DNA from: Erwinia sp039023475
GTDB lineage: Bacteria; Pseudomonadota; Gammaproteobacteria; Enterobacterales; Enterobacteriaceae
Direction: 5' to 3'
Assembly (NCBI RefSeq): GCF_039023475.1
Contig: NZ_JBCHVB010000003.1
Location: forward strand, 310,001 to 374,000
Length of the DNA stretch: 64,000 bases
The stretch's first letter is position 1. Every line of letters begins with the position of its first letter. Below are positions 18,329 to 26,589 of this stretch, piece by piece. Below the pieces are notes generated by a model. That model saw only the letters and a list, made by a program, of their open reading frames with translations, was not told the DNA's origin and ran no database searches. A program made the position numbers and the translations under genes.

Positions 18329-19156
18329 ATGAAAAAAGTGGCGATTGTAGGGTTAGGCTGGCTTGGAATGCCGCTGGGGCTTTCCCTGAAGGCGCGCGGA
18401 TGGCAGGTCGTGGGCAGCAAAACCACGCAGGATGGCGTGGATGCCGCCCGCATGTGCGGCATCGAAGGCTACCTGTTGACGCTGACTCCCGAGCTGGAAT
18501 GCGACGCTGACGATCTTGAAGCGTTAATGAAGGTAGATGCCCTGATCGTAACGCTCCCCGCCAGCCGGACGGCGGAAGGAGGCGATAATTACCTTCTTGC
18601 CGTGCAGCAGATTGTGGACAGTGCGCTCTCGTACGCTGTGCCGAGGATTATATTCACCAGCTCTACCTCGGTCTATGGCAGCGGCTCGGGCGTGATGAAG
18701 GAAGAGAGTCCGCTTGAGCCAGTGACCGTTGCCGGCAAAACGTTGAAGGAGCTGGAAGAGTGGCTACACCAGCTTCCCGGTACCTCCGTTGATATCCTGA
18801 GGCTCTCCGGGCTGGTGGGGCCGGAACGTCATCCTGGCCGTTTTCTGGCCGGGAAACGCGATCTGGCTAACGGCTCGCACGGCGTGAATCTGGTGCATCT
18901 TGAGGATGTTATCGGAGCGATTACGCTGCTGCTGGAGACGCCTGAAGGGGGGCATATTTATAACCTGAGCGCACCAGAGCATCCTGCACGCAGCGAATAC
19001 TATCCTGCGGTAGCGCGCCAGCTTGAGCTGACGCCGCCCACATTCCAGCCGGAAGAGGGCGAGGATAAAGGGAAGATTGTCGACGGCAGTCAGATTTGCA
19101 AAGACCTGGGATTTGAATACCGCTATGCCGATCCTGCCCGGATGCCGCTGCTTTAG
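18329..19156 (+). CDS. yeeZ: NAD(P)-binding SDR-family protein YeeZ
   Basis: Atypical extended short-chain dehydrogenase homologue of E. coli YeeZ, 275 residues. It begins MKKVAIVGLGWLGMPLG, a GxGxxG-type loop, and has FTSSTSVYGSGSG followed by ILRLSGLVGPERHPGRF. The usual SDR YxxxK is not obvious, as in E. coli YeeZ, and no reaction is established for the family. I placed the start at the Met that aligns with YeeZ, preceded by an AAGGA element, rather than at an in-frame ATG ten codons earlier. It diverges from the his leader, as in E. coli. Confidence 0.9.
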   Translation: MKKVAIVGLGWLGMPLGLSLKARGWQVVGSKTTQDGVDAARMCGIEGYLLTLTPELECDADDLEALMKVDALIVTLPASRTAEGGDNYLLAVQQIVDSALSYAVPRIIFTSSTSVYGSGSGVMKEESPLEPVTVAGKTLKELEEWLHQLPGTSVDILRLSGLVGPERHPGRFLAGKRDLANGSHGVNLVHLEDVIGAITLLLETPEGGHIYNLSAPEHPARSEYYPAVARQLELTPPTFQPEEGEDKGKIVDGSQICKDLGFEYRYADPARMPLL

Positions 19157-19190
19157 CGACGCCCGCGTTCGCCGGTGAGGAAGGCTGGCG

Positions 19191-20468
19191 TTATACCCCC
19201 AGCCTGTCCCGCAGTGAATACCATGCCGCGCCAATCGCCGTTAACGGCACGCTGAGACGGCGACCGCCGGGAAAGGGCTGATGCGGCAGTTTTGCAAAGG
19301 CATCAAAGCGTTCAGGGCGGCCGCCCATCGCTTCCGACACCAGCTTCCCGGCCAGATGCGTAAAGGTGACGCCATGGCCGCTGTCGCCCTGAACATAATA
19401 AACGCCGTTCTCCAGCCGGCCGATTTGCGGCATGCGGGAGAGCGTCAGCAGAAAATTGCCGCTCCAGGCGTAATCGAAGGCGATGCCCGCCAGCTGTGGG
19501 AATGTTTTCAGCAGTTTTGGCCGGATCAGCGCGGCGATATCATCCGGCTCCTTCGCCCCGTAGATGACGCCGCCGCCGTAGAGAAGACGGTTATCGGCGG
19601 TCAGGCGGAAGTAATCCAGCAGATAGTTACAATCCTCCACGCAGTAGTTATTAGGCAGCAGCGCCAGCGCTTTATCGGCTGACAGCGGCTCACTGGTCAC
19701 GATCTGTGAGCCGCAGGGAATGCTCAGTCGGGTCAGCCTGGGTTCAAGATGCGGCGCAAGATAGGCATTACCGGCGAAAATAACATATTTTGCAGCAACG
19801 TTGCCCTGCGCCGTCTGGATCTGGTGCGGCGCACCATAGCTGACCGAGGTTACCGGCGACCTTTCGTAGATGCGTCCTCCGTGGCGGCGGATCGCTTCTG
19901 CTTCACCCAGCGCCAGGTTCAGCGGATGAAGATGACCGCCGCGATGATCCAGCAGGCCGCCAACGTAGCGATCGCTGCCAACTTCGCGCCGGATACCCGC
20001 CTCGCCCAGTAGCTCCGTCTCATGATTTCCGTACGCCTGCCAGCGCGCATGCTGCGCTTTAAGATGCTGAAACTGGCGCTTGTTCAGCGCCGCAAAGATG
20101 CCGCCCGCACGGTAGTCGCAGGCGATGGCGTAGCGATCGATGCGGTCGCGGATAACGCCCGCGCCTTCGAACATCATGCTGCCCAGCAGCTGGGCAATTT
20201 CTTTGCCGTAGCGCTGCTCAATCACATCGACGTCGCGGCTGTAGGAGTTAACGACCTGGCCGCCGTTACGGCCGCTGGCACCATAGCCGATGCGGGCAGC
20301 CTCCAGCAGCACCACATCATAGCCCGCCTCAGTCAGATAGAGTGCAGAGGAGAGGCCGGTAAACCCGCCGCCAATCACGCAAACGTCGCACTGAATGCTG
20401 TCGTTAAGCTGCGGCCAGGGAGCATGAGGATTCGCCGTGGCGGTGTAGTAATTTTTCACATAATCCAT
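19191..20468 (-). CDS. puuB: Gamma-glutamylputrescine oxidase
   Basis: FAD-dependent oxidase (DAO family) of the Puu putrescine pathway; it oxidises gamma-glutamylputrescine to the aldehyde with release of ammonia and hydrogen peroxide. The FAD-binding CDVCVIGGGFTGLSSAL begins at about residue 28. The family segments GASGRNGGQVVNSYSRD, NYCVEDCNYLLDYFRLTADNRLLYGGG and GHGVTFTHLAG are all present, in close agreement with E. coli PuuB over the full 425 residues. The ATG was chosen because AGGAGG lies five bases upstream. It lies downstream of puuD-puuR on the same strand with a 72-bp gap. Confidence 0.95.
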   Translation of the reverse strand: MDYVKNYYTATANPHAPWPQLNDSIQCDVCVIGGGFTGLSSALYLTEAGYDVVLLEAARIGYGASGRNGGQVVNSYSRDVDVIEQRYGKEIAQLLGSMMFEGAGVIRDRIDRYAIACDYRAGGIFAALNKRQFQHLKAQHARWQAYGNHETELLGEAGIRREVGSDRYVGGLLDHRGGHLHPLNLALGEAEAIRRHGGRIYERSPVTSVSYGAPHQIQTAQGNVAAKYVIFAGNAYLAPHLEPRLTRLSIPCGSQIVTSEPLSADKALALLPNNYCVEDCNYLLDYFRLTADNRLLYGGGVIYGAKEPDDIAALIRPKLLKTFPQLAGIAFDYAWSGNFLLTLSRMPQIGRLENGVYYVQGDSGHGVTFTHLAGKLVSEAMGGRPERFDAFAKLPHQPFPGGRRLSVPLTAIGAAWYSLRDRLGV

Positions 20469-20540
20469 CACTTCCTCCTGAATGGAATCCTCTCCCCGGA
20501 CGCTGAACGCCTGTCAGCAGAGAAGGTGGCTAGGGGCTAA

Positions 20541-21098
20541 TCAGAACGTTGCCGGTGTATGCGCACTGACAATGCGGCACGGCTGCGTTGAGGCGTTAGT
20601 AAAGCTGTGAGGATGGCCGGTATTTATAACGTAACTCTGCCCGGCGTGGAGATGGTAACTCTCGCCATTAATAGTCAGCGTGATTTGTCCTTCAAGAAGC
20701 GTACCGGTCTCCTCTCCCGGATGCCGGATTTTTTCCCCGGTTGTCGCACCGGGTTCGTAGGTTTCCAGCAGCATCGCCAGCGTCCGCTCTGGATTACCGT
20801 TATGAATCAGCCGCAGCGAGACGCCCTGACCGCCGATATCAATCAGATCTTCCGCCTCAACGACCACTTCAGGCGTTTTGACCCTTGTCGGTTCTGAGAA
20901 AAACTCAGAAAGCGACAGCCCGTACACCTTCAGCAGTTTTTGCAGCGTGCTCACCGCAGGGCTGACCTTATCCTGCTCAATGGTGCTGATGGCGCTGTGC
21001 GTCAGACCGGCAAGCTCCGCAACACGCCGCTGCGATAATCCCATCTGCTGGCGGATAGTGGACAACCGCCGACCCGGAGCCAGTGTGGTATCAGTCAT
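20541..21098 (-). CDS. puuR: Transcriptional repressor of putrescine utilisation
   Basis: A 185-residue regulator with an N-terminal HTH (about residues 8-62, GLSQRRVAELAGLTHSAIS) and a C-terminal cupin (about 110-180, HPGEETGTLLEGQITL and HAGQSYVINTGHPHSF). In E. coli PuuR represses the puu genes and is released by putrescine. The start is the ATG overlapping the puuD stop in ATGA; upstream in-frame codons are inside puuD. The HTH sequence is nearly that of E. coli, so the operator should be conserved, and two candidates are seen upstream. Confidence 0.95.
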   Translation of the reverse strand: MTDTTLAPGRRLSTIRQQMGLSQRRVAELAGLTHSAISTIEQDKVSPAVSTLQKLLKVYGLSLSEFFSEPTRVKTPEVVVEAEDLIDIGGQGVSLRLIHNGNPERTLAMLLETYEPGATTGEKIRHPGEETGTLLEGQITLTINGESYHLHAGQSYVINTGHPHSFTNASTQPCRIVSAHTPATF

Positions 21099-21859
21099 AA
21101 CCCTGTTTCCTTTCGTTGCCTTTGGCAGGCCTGGATAAATCCTCCGAAGAGCTGACGCGAAAGCGGAGCGCTCTCGCTCTGCCATTCGGGATGCCACTGC
21201 ACCGCCAGCGCAAAAGGGTGGTCCCGCAGGCTGACGGCTTCCGGCAGGCCATCACCGGCCAGCGCTTCGATGCGAAGCCGGGCGCCCAGCGAGCGGATCC
21301 CCTGCTGATGCAGCGAATTAACGCTGAACCCCTGCCGGCCTTCTGCCAGCTCTGCCAGCAGCCCACCGGGTTGAATATGAATATCATGAACGGGGGCATA
21401 GCGTTCACTAAGGGGCTGGCTGGCATTTTCACGATGCTCCTGAAAGCCGGGTACATGGTGGAGTCGCGGGTGAAGGCTGCCGCCCGTGGCAACCACAAGC
21501 TCCTGAAGACCACGACAAATGCCCAACAGCGGTAACTGCCGGTGAAGAGCGGCTTCGGTCAGGGCAAAGGCCAGCCGGTCGCGCCCCGGGTCGGCATCGT
21601 CTCCCGCCGCGGTGTCGCCGTAATGATGCGGTTCAATATTACTTGAGCTGCCGGTCAGCAACACACCTTGCAGTGAGTCAAGCATCTGCTCCGGCAGGGA
21701 AGGCAAAGAAGATAAGTTATGCGGCAGCGCCAGAGGTATCCCGCCCGCCAGCATCACCGCATCCAGATATTTGTTATGCACCATCTGCGCCGGATGACCG
21801 TCATGAGTAATCTGGCACATCACCACGCCAATCAACGGCTTGTTCAATATATTGCCCAT
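21095..21859 (-). CDS. puuD: Gamma-glutamyl-gamma-aminobutyrate hydrolase
   Basis: Class I amidotransferase-like hydrolase that cuts gamma-glutamyl-GABA to GABA and glutamate, the step that recovers the glutamate carrier. The nucleophile Cys is in GICRGLQELVVATGGSLH, and the His/Glu dyad is in VQWHPEWQSE near the C-terminus. The start at the second ATG has an AGGA six bases upstream; the first ATG two codons earlier has this element too close. It is translationally coupled to puuR and divergent from puuA. Confidence 0.94.
   Translation of the reverse strand: MGNILNKPLIGVVMCQITHDGHPAQMVHNKYLDAVMLAGGIPLALPHNLSSLPSLPEQMLDSLQGVLLTGSSSNIEPHHYGDTAAGDDADPGRDRLAFALTEAALHRQLPLLGICRGLQELVVATGGSLHPRLHHVPGFQEHRENASQPLSERYAPVHDIHIQPGGLLAELAEGRQGFSVNSLHQQGIRSLGARLRIEALAGDGLPEAVSLRDHPFALAVQWHPEWQSESAPLSRQLFGGFIQACQRQRKETGL
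21841..21855 (-). promoter_or_regulatory. Candidate PuuR operator 1, inside the puuD 5' end
   Basis: Read on the minus strand, GCAATATATTGAACA matches the reported E. coli PuuR site AAAATATAATGAACA at 12 of 15 positions, including the full TGAACA end. It overlaps the first codons of puuD. Confidence 0.55.
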
Positions 21860-21917
21860 TTTCATCCTGCCAGCGTGTCAACTATATCTACCGCAGAAAG
21901 CGCAAACGGCGCTGTTT

Positions 21918-21932
21918 TGTCCAATATATTTA
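21918..21932 (-). promoter_or_regulatory. Candidate PuuR operator 2 in the puuD-puuA intergenic region
   Basis: Read on the minus strand, TAAATATATTGGACA matches the E. coli PuuR site AAAATATAATGAACA at 12 of 15 positions. It is upstream of puuD and about 80 bases before the predicted puuA promoter, so it could serve both directions. Confidence 0.55.
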
Positions 21933-21998
21933 CAACTTAGCAATCACCTGCTCAATTTTCAAACGGATTTAGCGGTCAGATAAAGTTCAATGTTGCAT

Positions 21999-22027
21999 TT
22001 GATTAAGCCAAATGTTGGCGCTATGTT
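21999..22027 (+). promoter_or_regulatory. Candidate sigma-70 promoter of puuA
   Basis: TTGATT and TATGTT are separated by exactly 17 bases, and the expected transcription start lies about 50 bases before the puuA ATG. Confidence 0.55.
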
Positions 22028-22082
22028 AGAAATGTGGCTGTTATTTTGAGCAACGCTCAGTGACTGAACGAAGGCGGGTGGT

Positions 22083-23501
22083 ATGATGACCAATCTTGTC
22101 GAAGTGGAAGACTTCACGCGGCACAGTGAAGAGAAACGAACCAGCGCGTTCCAGCAAGAAGTCAGCGCTTATCTGGAACGCCATCCTCAAACGCAATTTG
22201 TCGATATTCTGCTTAACGATCTCAACGGCGTCTTTCGGGGAAAACGCATCCCCATTACCAACCTGAAGAAACTGGAAAAAGGCTGCTATTTTCCCGCCTC
22301 TGTCTTTGCCATGGACATCCTCGGTAATACGGTTGAAGAAGCTGGCCTCGGCCAGGCGCTGGGTGAACCCGATAACATTTGTGTCCCGGTAGAAGGCTCG
22401 CTCATTCCCTCCGCAGCCGATCCGGATAACCTGGCGCAGATTCTTCTGACCATGCGTAATCAAGATGGTACTCCCTTTGACGTTGAACCCCGTAATGTCC
22501 TTAACCATCTCTGGCAGCAGCTGCGTAACAGAGGGTTATTTCCGGTGGTAGCGGTAGAGCTGGAGTTCTATCTGGTGGATAAAAAGCGCGATGCCGACGG
22601 CTTTATTCAGCCGCCCTGCGCACCGGGTAGCGATGAGCGAAACCGGCAAAGTCAGGTTTACTCGGTTGATAATCTCGACCATTTTGCGGAAGTGCTAAGC
22701 GATATCGACGAACTCGCCAGGCGACAGGGCATTCCTGCCGATGGCGCCCTGGCGGAAGCCTCACCGGGACAGTTTGAAATCAACCTGCACCATACCCGTA
22801 ACGTGCTGAACGCCTGCGACCATGCGGTGCAGCTTAAGCGGCTGGTACGACAGGTGGCAGAGAATCATGGGATGAACGCCACCTTTATGGCCAAACCCTA
22901 TGAAGAGTATGCAGGAAGCGGCATGCATATTCATATCAGCATGCTGGACGCCGCCGACCACAACGCATTCGCCGGTGATGACGGCAGCGACTCCCCTTTG
23001 CTTAAGCGCTCGCTGGCCGGGATGATCGACCTGATGCCCGCCTCAATGGCGCTGCTGGCGCCAAACGTAAACGCCTACCGCCGATTCCTTCCCGATGCTT
23101 TTGTGCCGCTACAGGCTTCCTGGGGGCACAATAACCGTACCGTTGCGCTACGCATTCCCTGTGGCGAGCGTGAAAATCACCGCATCGAATATCGCGTTGC
23201 GGGCGCCGACGCTAATCCTTATCTGGTCGTGGCGGCCGTCCTGGCCGGGATACTGCACGGTCTGGATAATCCGTTACCTCTGCCGTCTGCGGTACAGGGC
23301 AACGGCCATGAAGCGGTAGGGAATCCCCTGCCGGTTCGTCAGAGTGATGCGCTATGCGAATTTGAACAAAGCGCGGCGCTGCAACAGCTGCTGGGTGGCC
23401 GTTTCGCCTACGTCTGGCACAGCTGTAAACATTATGAGCTGATGCACTTTGAACGTCTGATTACCGCAACGGAAATCGACTGGATGCTGAAAAACGCCTG
23501 A
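22083..23501 (+). CDS. puuA: Glutamate-putrescine ligase
   Basis: Glutamine-synthetase-fold enzyme that joins glutamate to putrescine with ATP, the first step of the Puu pathway. Over 472 residues it follows E. coli PuuA closely: LNDLNGVFRGKRIPI, VELEFYLVDKKRDADGF, AEASPGQFEINLHHT, AGSGMHIHISM, NRTVALRIPCG and EYRVAGADANPYL hold the metal and ATP ligands. Its start follows a promoter and lies divergent from puuD. It forms an operon with the aminotransferase 11 bases downstream. Confidence 0.97.
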   Translation: MMTNLVEVEDFTRHSEEKRTSAFQQEVSAYLERHPQTQFVDILLNDLNGVFRGKRIPITNLKKLEKGCYFPASVFAMDILGNTVEEAGLGQALGEPDNICVPVEGSLIPSAADPDNLAQILLTMRNQDGTPFDVEPRNVLNHLWQQLRNRGLFPVVAVELEFYLVDKKRDADGFIQPPCAPGSDERNRQSQVYSVDNLDHFAEVLSDIDELARRQGIPADGALAEASPGQFEINLHHTRNVLNACDHAVQLKRLVRQVAENHGMNATFMAKPYEEYAGSGMHIHISMLDAADHNAFAGDDGSDSPLLKRSLAGMIDLMPASMALLAPNVNAYRRFLPDAFVPLQASWGHNNRTVALRIPCGERENHRIEYRVAGADANPYLVVAAVLAGILHGLDNPLPLPSAVQGNGHEAVGNPLPVRQSDALCEFEQSAALQQLLGGRFAYVWHSCKHYELMHFERLITATEIDWMLKNA

Positions 23502-23512
23502 GGGGGCGCAAG

Positions 23513-24811
23513 ATGAGTCAGACTAATCAGCAGTGGCAGCAGCGGCGTGAAACGGCGGTCACGGCGGGCGTTGGGAACTCACTTCAGGTTTACGTAGCAA
23601 AAGCGCTTAATGCGGAAATCTGGGACGTGGAGGGGAAACACTATATCGATTTCGCTTCCGGCATTGCGGTCGTCAACACCGGACATAACCATCCTGAAGT
23701 CATCCGGGCGGTAGCAGCGCAACTGGAATGCTTTACCCATCCCTGTTTTCAGGTCACGCCCTACGGTAGCTACATAGAACTGGCCGAACGGCTGAATGAA
23801 CGGGTGCCGATCGGCGAACCCACCCAGACGCTGCTGATGACCACCGGCGCGGAAGCGGTGGAAAATGCCATTAAGATCGCGAGGATCGCCACGGGGCGCA
23901 GCGGCGTCATCGCCTTTCGCGGCGGCTTTCACGGCCGGACCCTGCTGGGCATGGCGCTGACCGGAAAAGTCCAGCCCTATAAAAAAGGCTACGGTCCTTT
24001 TCCCGGTGGGATATTTCATGCGCCTTATCCCTGTAGCTATCTCGGCATCAGTGAATCTCAGTCGCTGGCTGCGCTACAGGGAATATTTGCCGCTGACGTC
24101 TCCCCTGACGATGTGGCGGCCATCATTATTGAGCCGGTCCAGGGAGAAGGGGGCTTTTATGCCGCGCCTGCCAGCTTTCTACAGCAGCTGCGCGCTGTTT
24201 GCAGCGAGCACGGGATTGTCCTGATCGCCGATGAAATACAGAGCGGCTTCTGCCGGACCGGGAAAACTTTTGCCATAGAGCACAGCGGTGTGGAACCGGA
24301 CATCGTGACGATGGCGAAAAGCCTTGCGGGAGGCTTTCCTCTCTCTGCGGTCGTGGGGCGAAAATCGCTGATGGCGCGCGCGCAGGCCGGGGGATTAGGC
24401 GGCACCTATGCCGGATCGCCTGTCAGTATTGCCGCCGCGCTGGCAGTTGTGCAGCTGATTGACGATGAGCAGTTAAACCAGCGGGCAGTGCAGCAGGGGG
24501 AATGGCTGATGACGGCGCTGCGACAGATGGCGGAAGAGTTTGACGCTATTGGCGAGGTGCGCGGGGTCGGGGCGATGGTGGCGATAGAGCTGGTCGAGGC
24601 GGGCGACGGCAGCAGGCCCGATAAGGCAATCACCCAGGCGCTGGTGCAGGAGGCTGGCCGGCAGGGGCTGATTTTGCTCTCCTGCGGCGTGCGTGGAAAT
24701 GTGATTCGTTTTCTTATTCCGCTTACGGCCAGCAAAGAAATTGTGATGGAAGGCCTGAAACGCTTGTCTTCTTCCCTGCGGGTAGTGCAAAATACGCGCC
24801 CTGCAAAATGA
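23513..24811 (+). CDS. puuE: 4-aminobutyrate transaminase, PuuE-like
   Basis: PLP-dependent class III aminotransferase that converts GABA and 2-oxoglutarate to succinate semialdehyde and glutamate, completing putrescine catabolism. The Schiff-base lysine is in TMAKSLAGGFPLS; other markers are TTGAEAVENAIKIAR, FHGRTLLGMALTGK, EPVQGEGGF and DEIQSGFCRTGK. At 432 residues it is slightly longer than E. coli PuuE. GabT has the same fold and reaction; the pairing with puuA favours PuuE. A GGGGG-containing ribosome-binding site precedes the ATG. A hairpin terminator follows. Confidence 0.9.
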   Translation: MSQTNQQWQQRRETAVTAGVGNSLQVYVAKALNAEIWDVEGKHYIDFASGIAVVNTGHNHPEVIRAVAAQLECFTHPCFQVTPYGSYIELAERLNERVPIGEPTQTLLMTTGAEAVENAIKIARIATGRSGVIAFRGGFHGRTLLGMALTGKVQPYKKGYGPFPGGIFHAPYPCSYLGISESQSLAALQGIFAADVSPDDVAAIIIEPVQGEGGFYAAPASFLQQLRAVCSEHGIVLIADEIQSGFCRTGKTFAIEHSGVEPDIVTMAKSLAGGFPLSAVVGRKSLMARAQAGGLGGTYAGSPVSIAAALAVVQLIDDEQLNQRAVQQGEWLMTALRQMAEEFDAIGEVRGVGAMVAIELVEAGDGSRPDKAITQALVQEAGRQGLILLSCGVRGNVIRFLIPLTASKEIVMEGLKRLSSSLRVVQNTRPAK

Positions 24812-24818
24812 CGCTATT

Positions 24819-24849
24819 AACCGACGCTATCCGCGCCGGTTATTTTTTT
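24819..24849 (+). terminator. Terminator of puuA-puuE
   Basis: AACCGACGC and GCGCCGGTT pair with one mismatch across a 5-base loop and are followed by a run of seven Ts. Confidence 0.75.
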
Positions 24850-24945
24850 GCAGAAACCTTATCGCATTCAAGAGGCCGGTCTAAAACCGGATAGATACAC
24901 ACACTTTAAACACGCACGAACGTGTCATGTTGAGGAATAAGAACA

Positions 24946-25143
24946 ATGGGGCAGCACTTATTTACTCCGGCTCGCGCCGGCACCCGCCAGCGCGATGACT
25001 ACGGCGCCATGTCAGGCTTTGCATTCACTCCCGCCTGTCAGTCCGTTCCCCCCCTCATGAAAAACTATCGCATGACGCGAAGTTTCCCTGTGGTTCAGCC
25101 CAGAAAGGTTGACGCTATGGGGAGGCTGAATCATGTCGCTTAA
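24946..25143 (+). CDS. Possible leader ORF of plaP, 65 residues
   Basis: An open frame with AGGA nine bases before its ATG and normal codon use runs up to plaP and stops 11 bases inside it, so the plaP ATG and ribosome-binding site (GGGGAGG) lie within its last codons. The arrangement suggests translational coupling or control by an upstream peptide. The sequence has no family I recognise; it contains one Pro-Pro pair and four Met codons. Two small inverted repeats precede it (CCGGT/ACCGG at 24876-24890 and ACACG/CGTGT at 24910-24925). It could also be a chance frame in a long 5' leader. Confidence 0.35.
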   Translation: MGQHLFTPARAGTRQRDDYGAMSGFAFTPACQSVPPLMKNYRMTRSFPVVQPRKVDAMGRLNHVA

Positions 25144-26500
25144 TCACCAGACTCCTGCGGGCCAGCCGCGCGCGCATCTGAAAAAATCACTCACCCTTCT
25201 GCCCGTGGTGATGATGGGTCTTGCCTATATGCAGCCTATGACCCTGTTCGATACCTTTGGTATTGTTTCCGGGCTGACCAACGGTCACGTTGCCACGGCA
25301 TACGCCTTTGCGCTGGTGGCGATATTATTTACCGCCCTGAGCTACGGTAAGCTGGTTCGCCGCTTCCCGTCAGCCGGTTCCGCCTATACCTATGCCCAGA
25401 AGGCGATCAGTCCGCACGTCGGTTTCATGGTCGGCTGGTCATCGCTGCTGGACTATCTGTTCATGCCGATGATTAACATCCTGCTGGCTAAAATCTATTT
25501 TGAAGCCCTGGTGCCGGGGATCCCATCGTGGATCTTTGTCTTCATGCTGGTCGGCTTTATGACCCTTTCTAATCTGAAGGGCATTAAAACGGTGGCCAAT
25601 TTTAACAGCGTGATCGTGGTGCTTCAGGTCGCCGTGATGGTCGTCATTATGGGTATGGTCATCTATGGCGTGGCGCATGGTGAAGGTGCCGGTACTCTGG
25701 TGAGCAGCCAGCCTTTCTGGTCTGAAGATGCGCATGTTGTGCCGATGATTACCGGGGCGACTATTCTCTGCTTCTCGTTCCTCGGCTTTGACGGTATCAG
25801 CTCGCTGTCGGAAGAGACGAAAGATGCGGAACGCGTGATCCCGAAAGCGATCTTCCTGACCGCCCTGTTTGGCGGCGTGATCTTCGTCGTGGTCTCTTAC
25901 TTCCTGCAGCTTTACTTTCCGGACATTTCCCGCTTTAAGGATCCGGACGCTTCTCAGCCAGAAATCATGCTTTACGTGGCAGGCAAAGCCTTCCAGTTCG
26001 GCATTCTGATTTTCTCCTGCGTGACCGTGCTGGCTTCCGGCATGGCGGCGCACGCTGGCGTGTCCCGCCTGATGTATGTGATGGGCCGTGATGGCGTATT
26101 CCCGGAGCGTTTCTTCGGCTACATTCATCCGAAGTGGCGGACCCCGGCGCTGAACGTGCTGCTGGTCGGCGTAATAGCCCTCTCATCCGTCACCTTCGAT
26201 CTGGTGACCGCGACGGCGCTGATTAACTTTGGTGCGCTGGTGGCCTTCACCTTCGTGAACCTGTCGGTGATTTCGCAGTTCTGGGTGCGTGAAAAGCGCA
26301 ACAAGACGCTGAAAGATAACATCAACTTTCTGCTGTTACCGCTGTGCGGTGCGCTGACGGTGGGCGCTTTGTGGATTAACCTGGAAGAGAGTTCGATGAT
26401 TCTGGGTCTGGTCTGGGGCACGATTGGCCTGATTTATCTGGCGTTCGTCACCCGCAGCTTCCGTAATCCGGTGCCGCAGTGTAACGAAAAGCTGATCTGA
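25133..26500 (+). CDS. plaP: Putrescine importer, APC family
   Basis: Inner-membrane amino acid/polyamine/organocation transporter, homologue of E. coli PlaP (YeeF), a low-affinity putrescine uptake system. The 455-residue protein has twelve predicted membrane helices. It keeps the family segments VVMMGLAYMQPMTLFDTFG, PSAGSAYTYAQKAISP, GFDGISSLSEETKDAERVIPKA and VSRLMYVMGRDGVFP. The cytoplasmic C-terminus is shorter than in GABA permeases. Placed after puuA-puuE, it supplies the substrate that the puu enzymes degrade; puuP and puuC are not in the window. Confidence 0.95.
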   Translation: MSLNHQTPAGQPRAHLKKSLTLLPVVMMGLAYMQPMTLFDTFGIVSGLTNGHVATAYAFALVAILFTALSYGKLVRRFPSAGSAYTYAQKAISPHVGFMVGWSSLLDYLFMPMINILLAKIYFEALVPGIPSWIFVFMLVGFMTLSNLKGIKTVANFNSVIVVLQVAVMVVIMGMVIYGVAHGEGAGTLVSSQPFWSEDAHVVPMITGATILCFSFLGFDGISSLSEETKDAERVIPKAIFLTALFGGVIFVVVSYFLQLYFPDISRFKDPDASQPEIMLYVAGKAFQFGILIFSCVTVLASGMAAHAGVSRLMYVMGRDGVFPERFFGYIHPKWRTPALNVLLVGVIALSSVTFDLVTATALINFGALVAFTFVNLSVISQFWVREKRNKTLKDNINFLLLPLCGALTVGALWINLEESSMILGLVWGTIGLIYLAFVTRSFRNPVPQCNEKLI

Positions 26501-26512
26501 ACAGAACGGTGA

Positions 26513-26541
26513 AGAAAAAAGGGCGCTACGGCGCCCTTTTT
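26513..26541. terminator. Bidirectional terminator between plaP and sbcB
   Basis: AAAAAAGGGCGC, a 4-base loop and GCGCCCTTTTT lie between two converging genes, so it can serve both strands. Confidence 0.9.
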
Positions 26542-26589
26542 GCTGGCTGTCTCTCTGTGCAAGGCCGGAGCGGACACAGAGCTATCTTC

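Noticed and set aside
21984..21998. A third PuuR-like site next to the puuA promoter
   Set aside because: The best alignment to the consensus matches only about half of the positions.
25439..26128. Minus-strand 229-codon frame opposite plaP
   Set aside because: It is His- and Asp-rich in the way expected from the antisense of a membrane protein gene.
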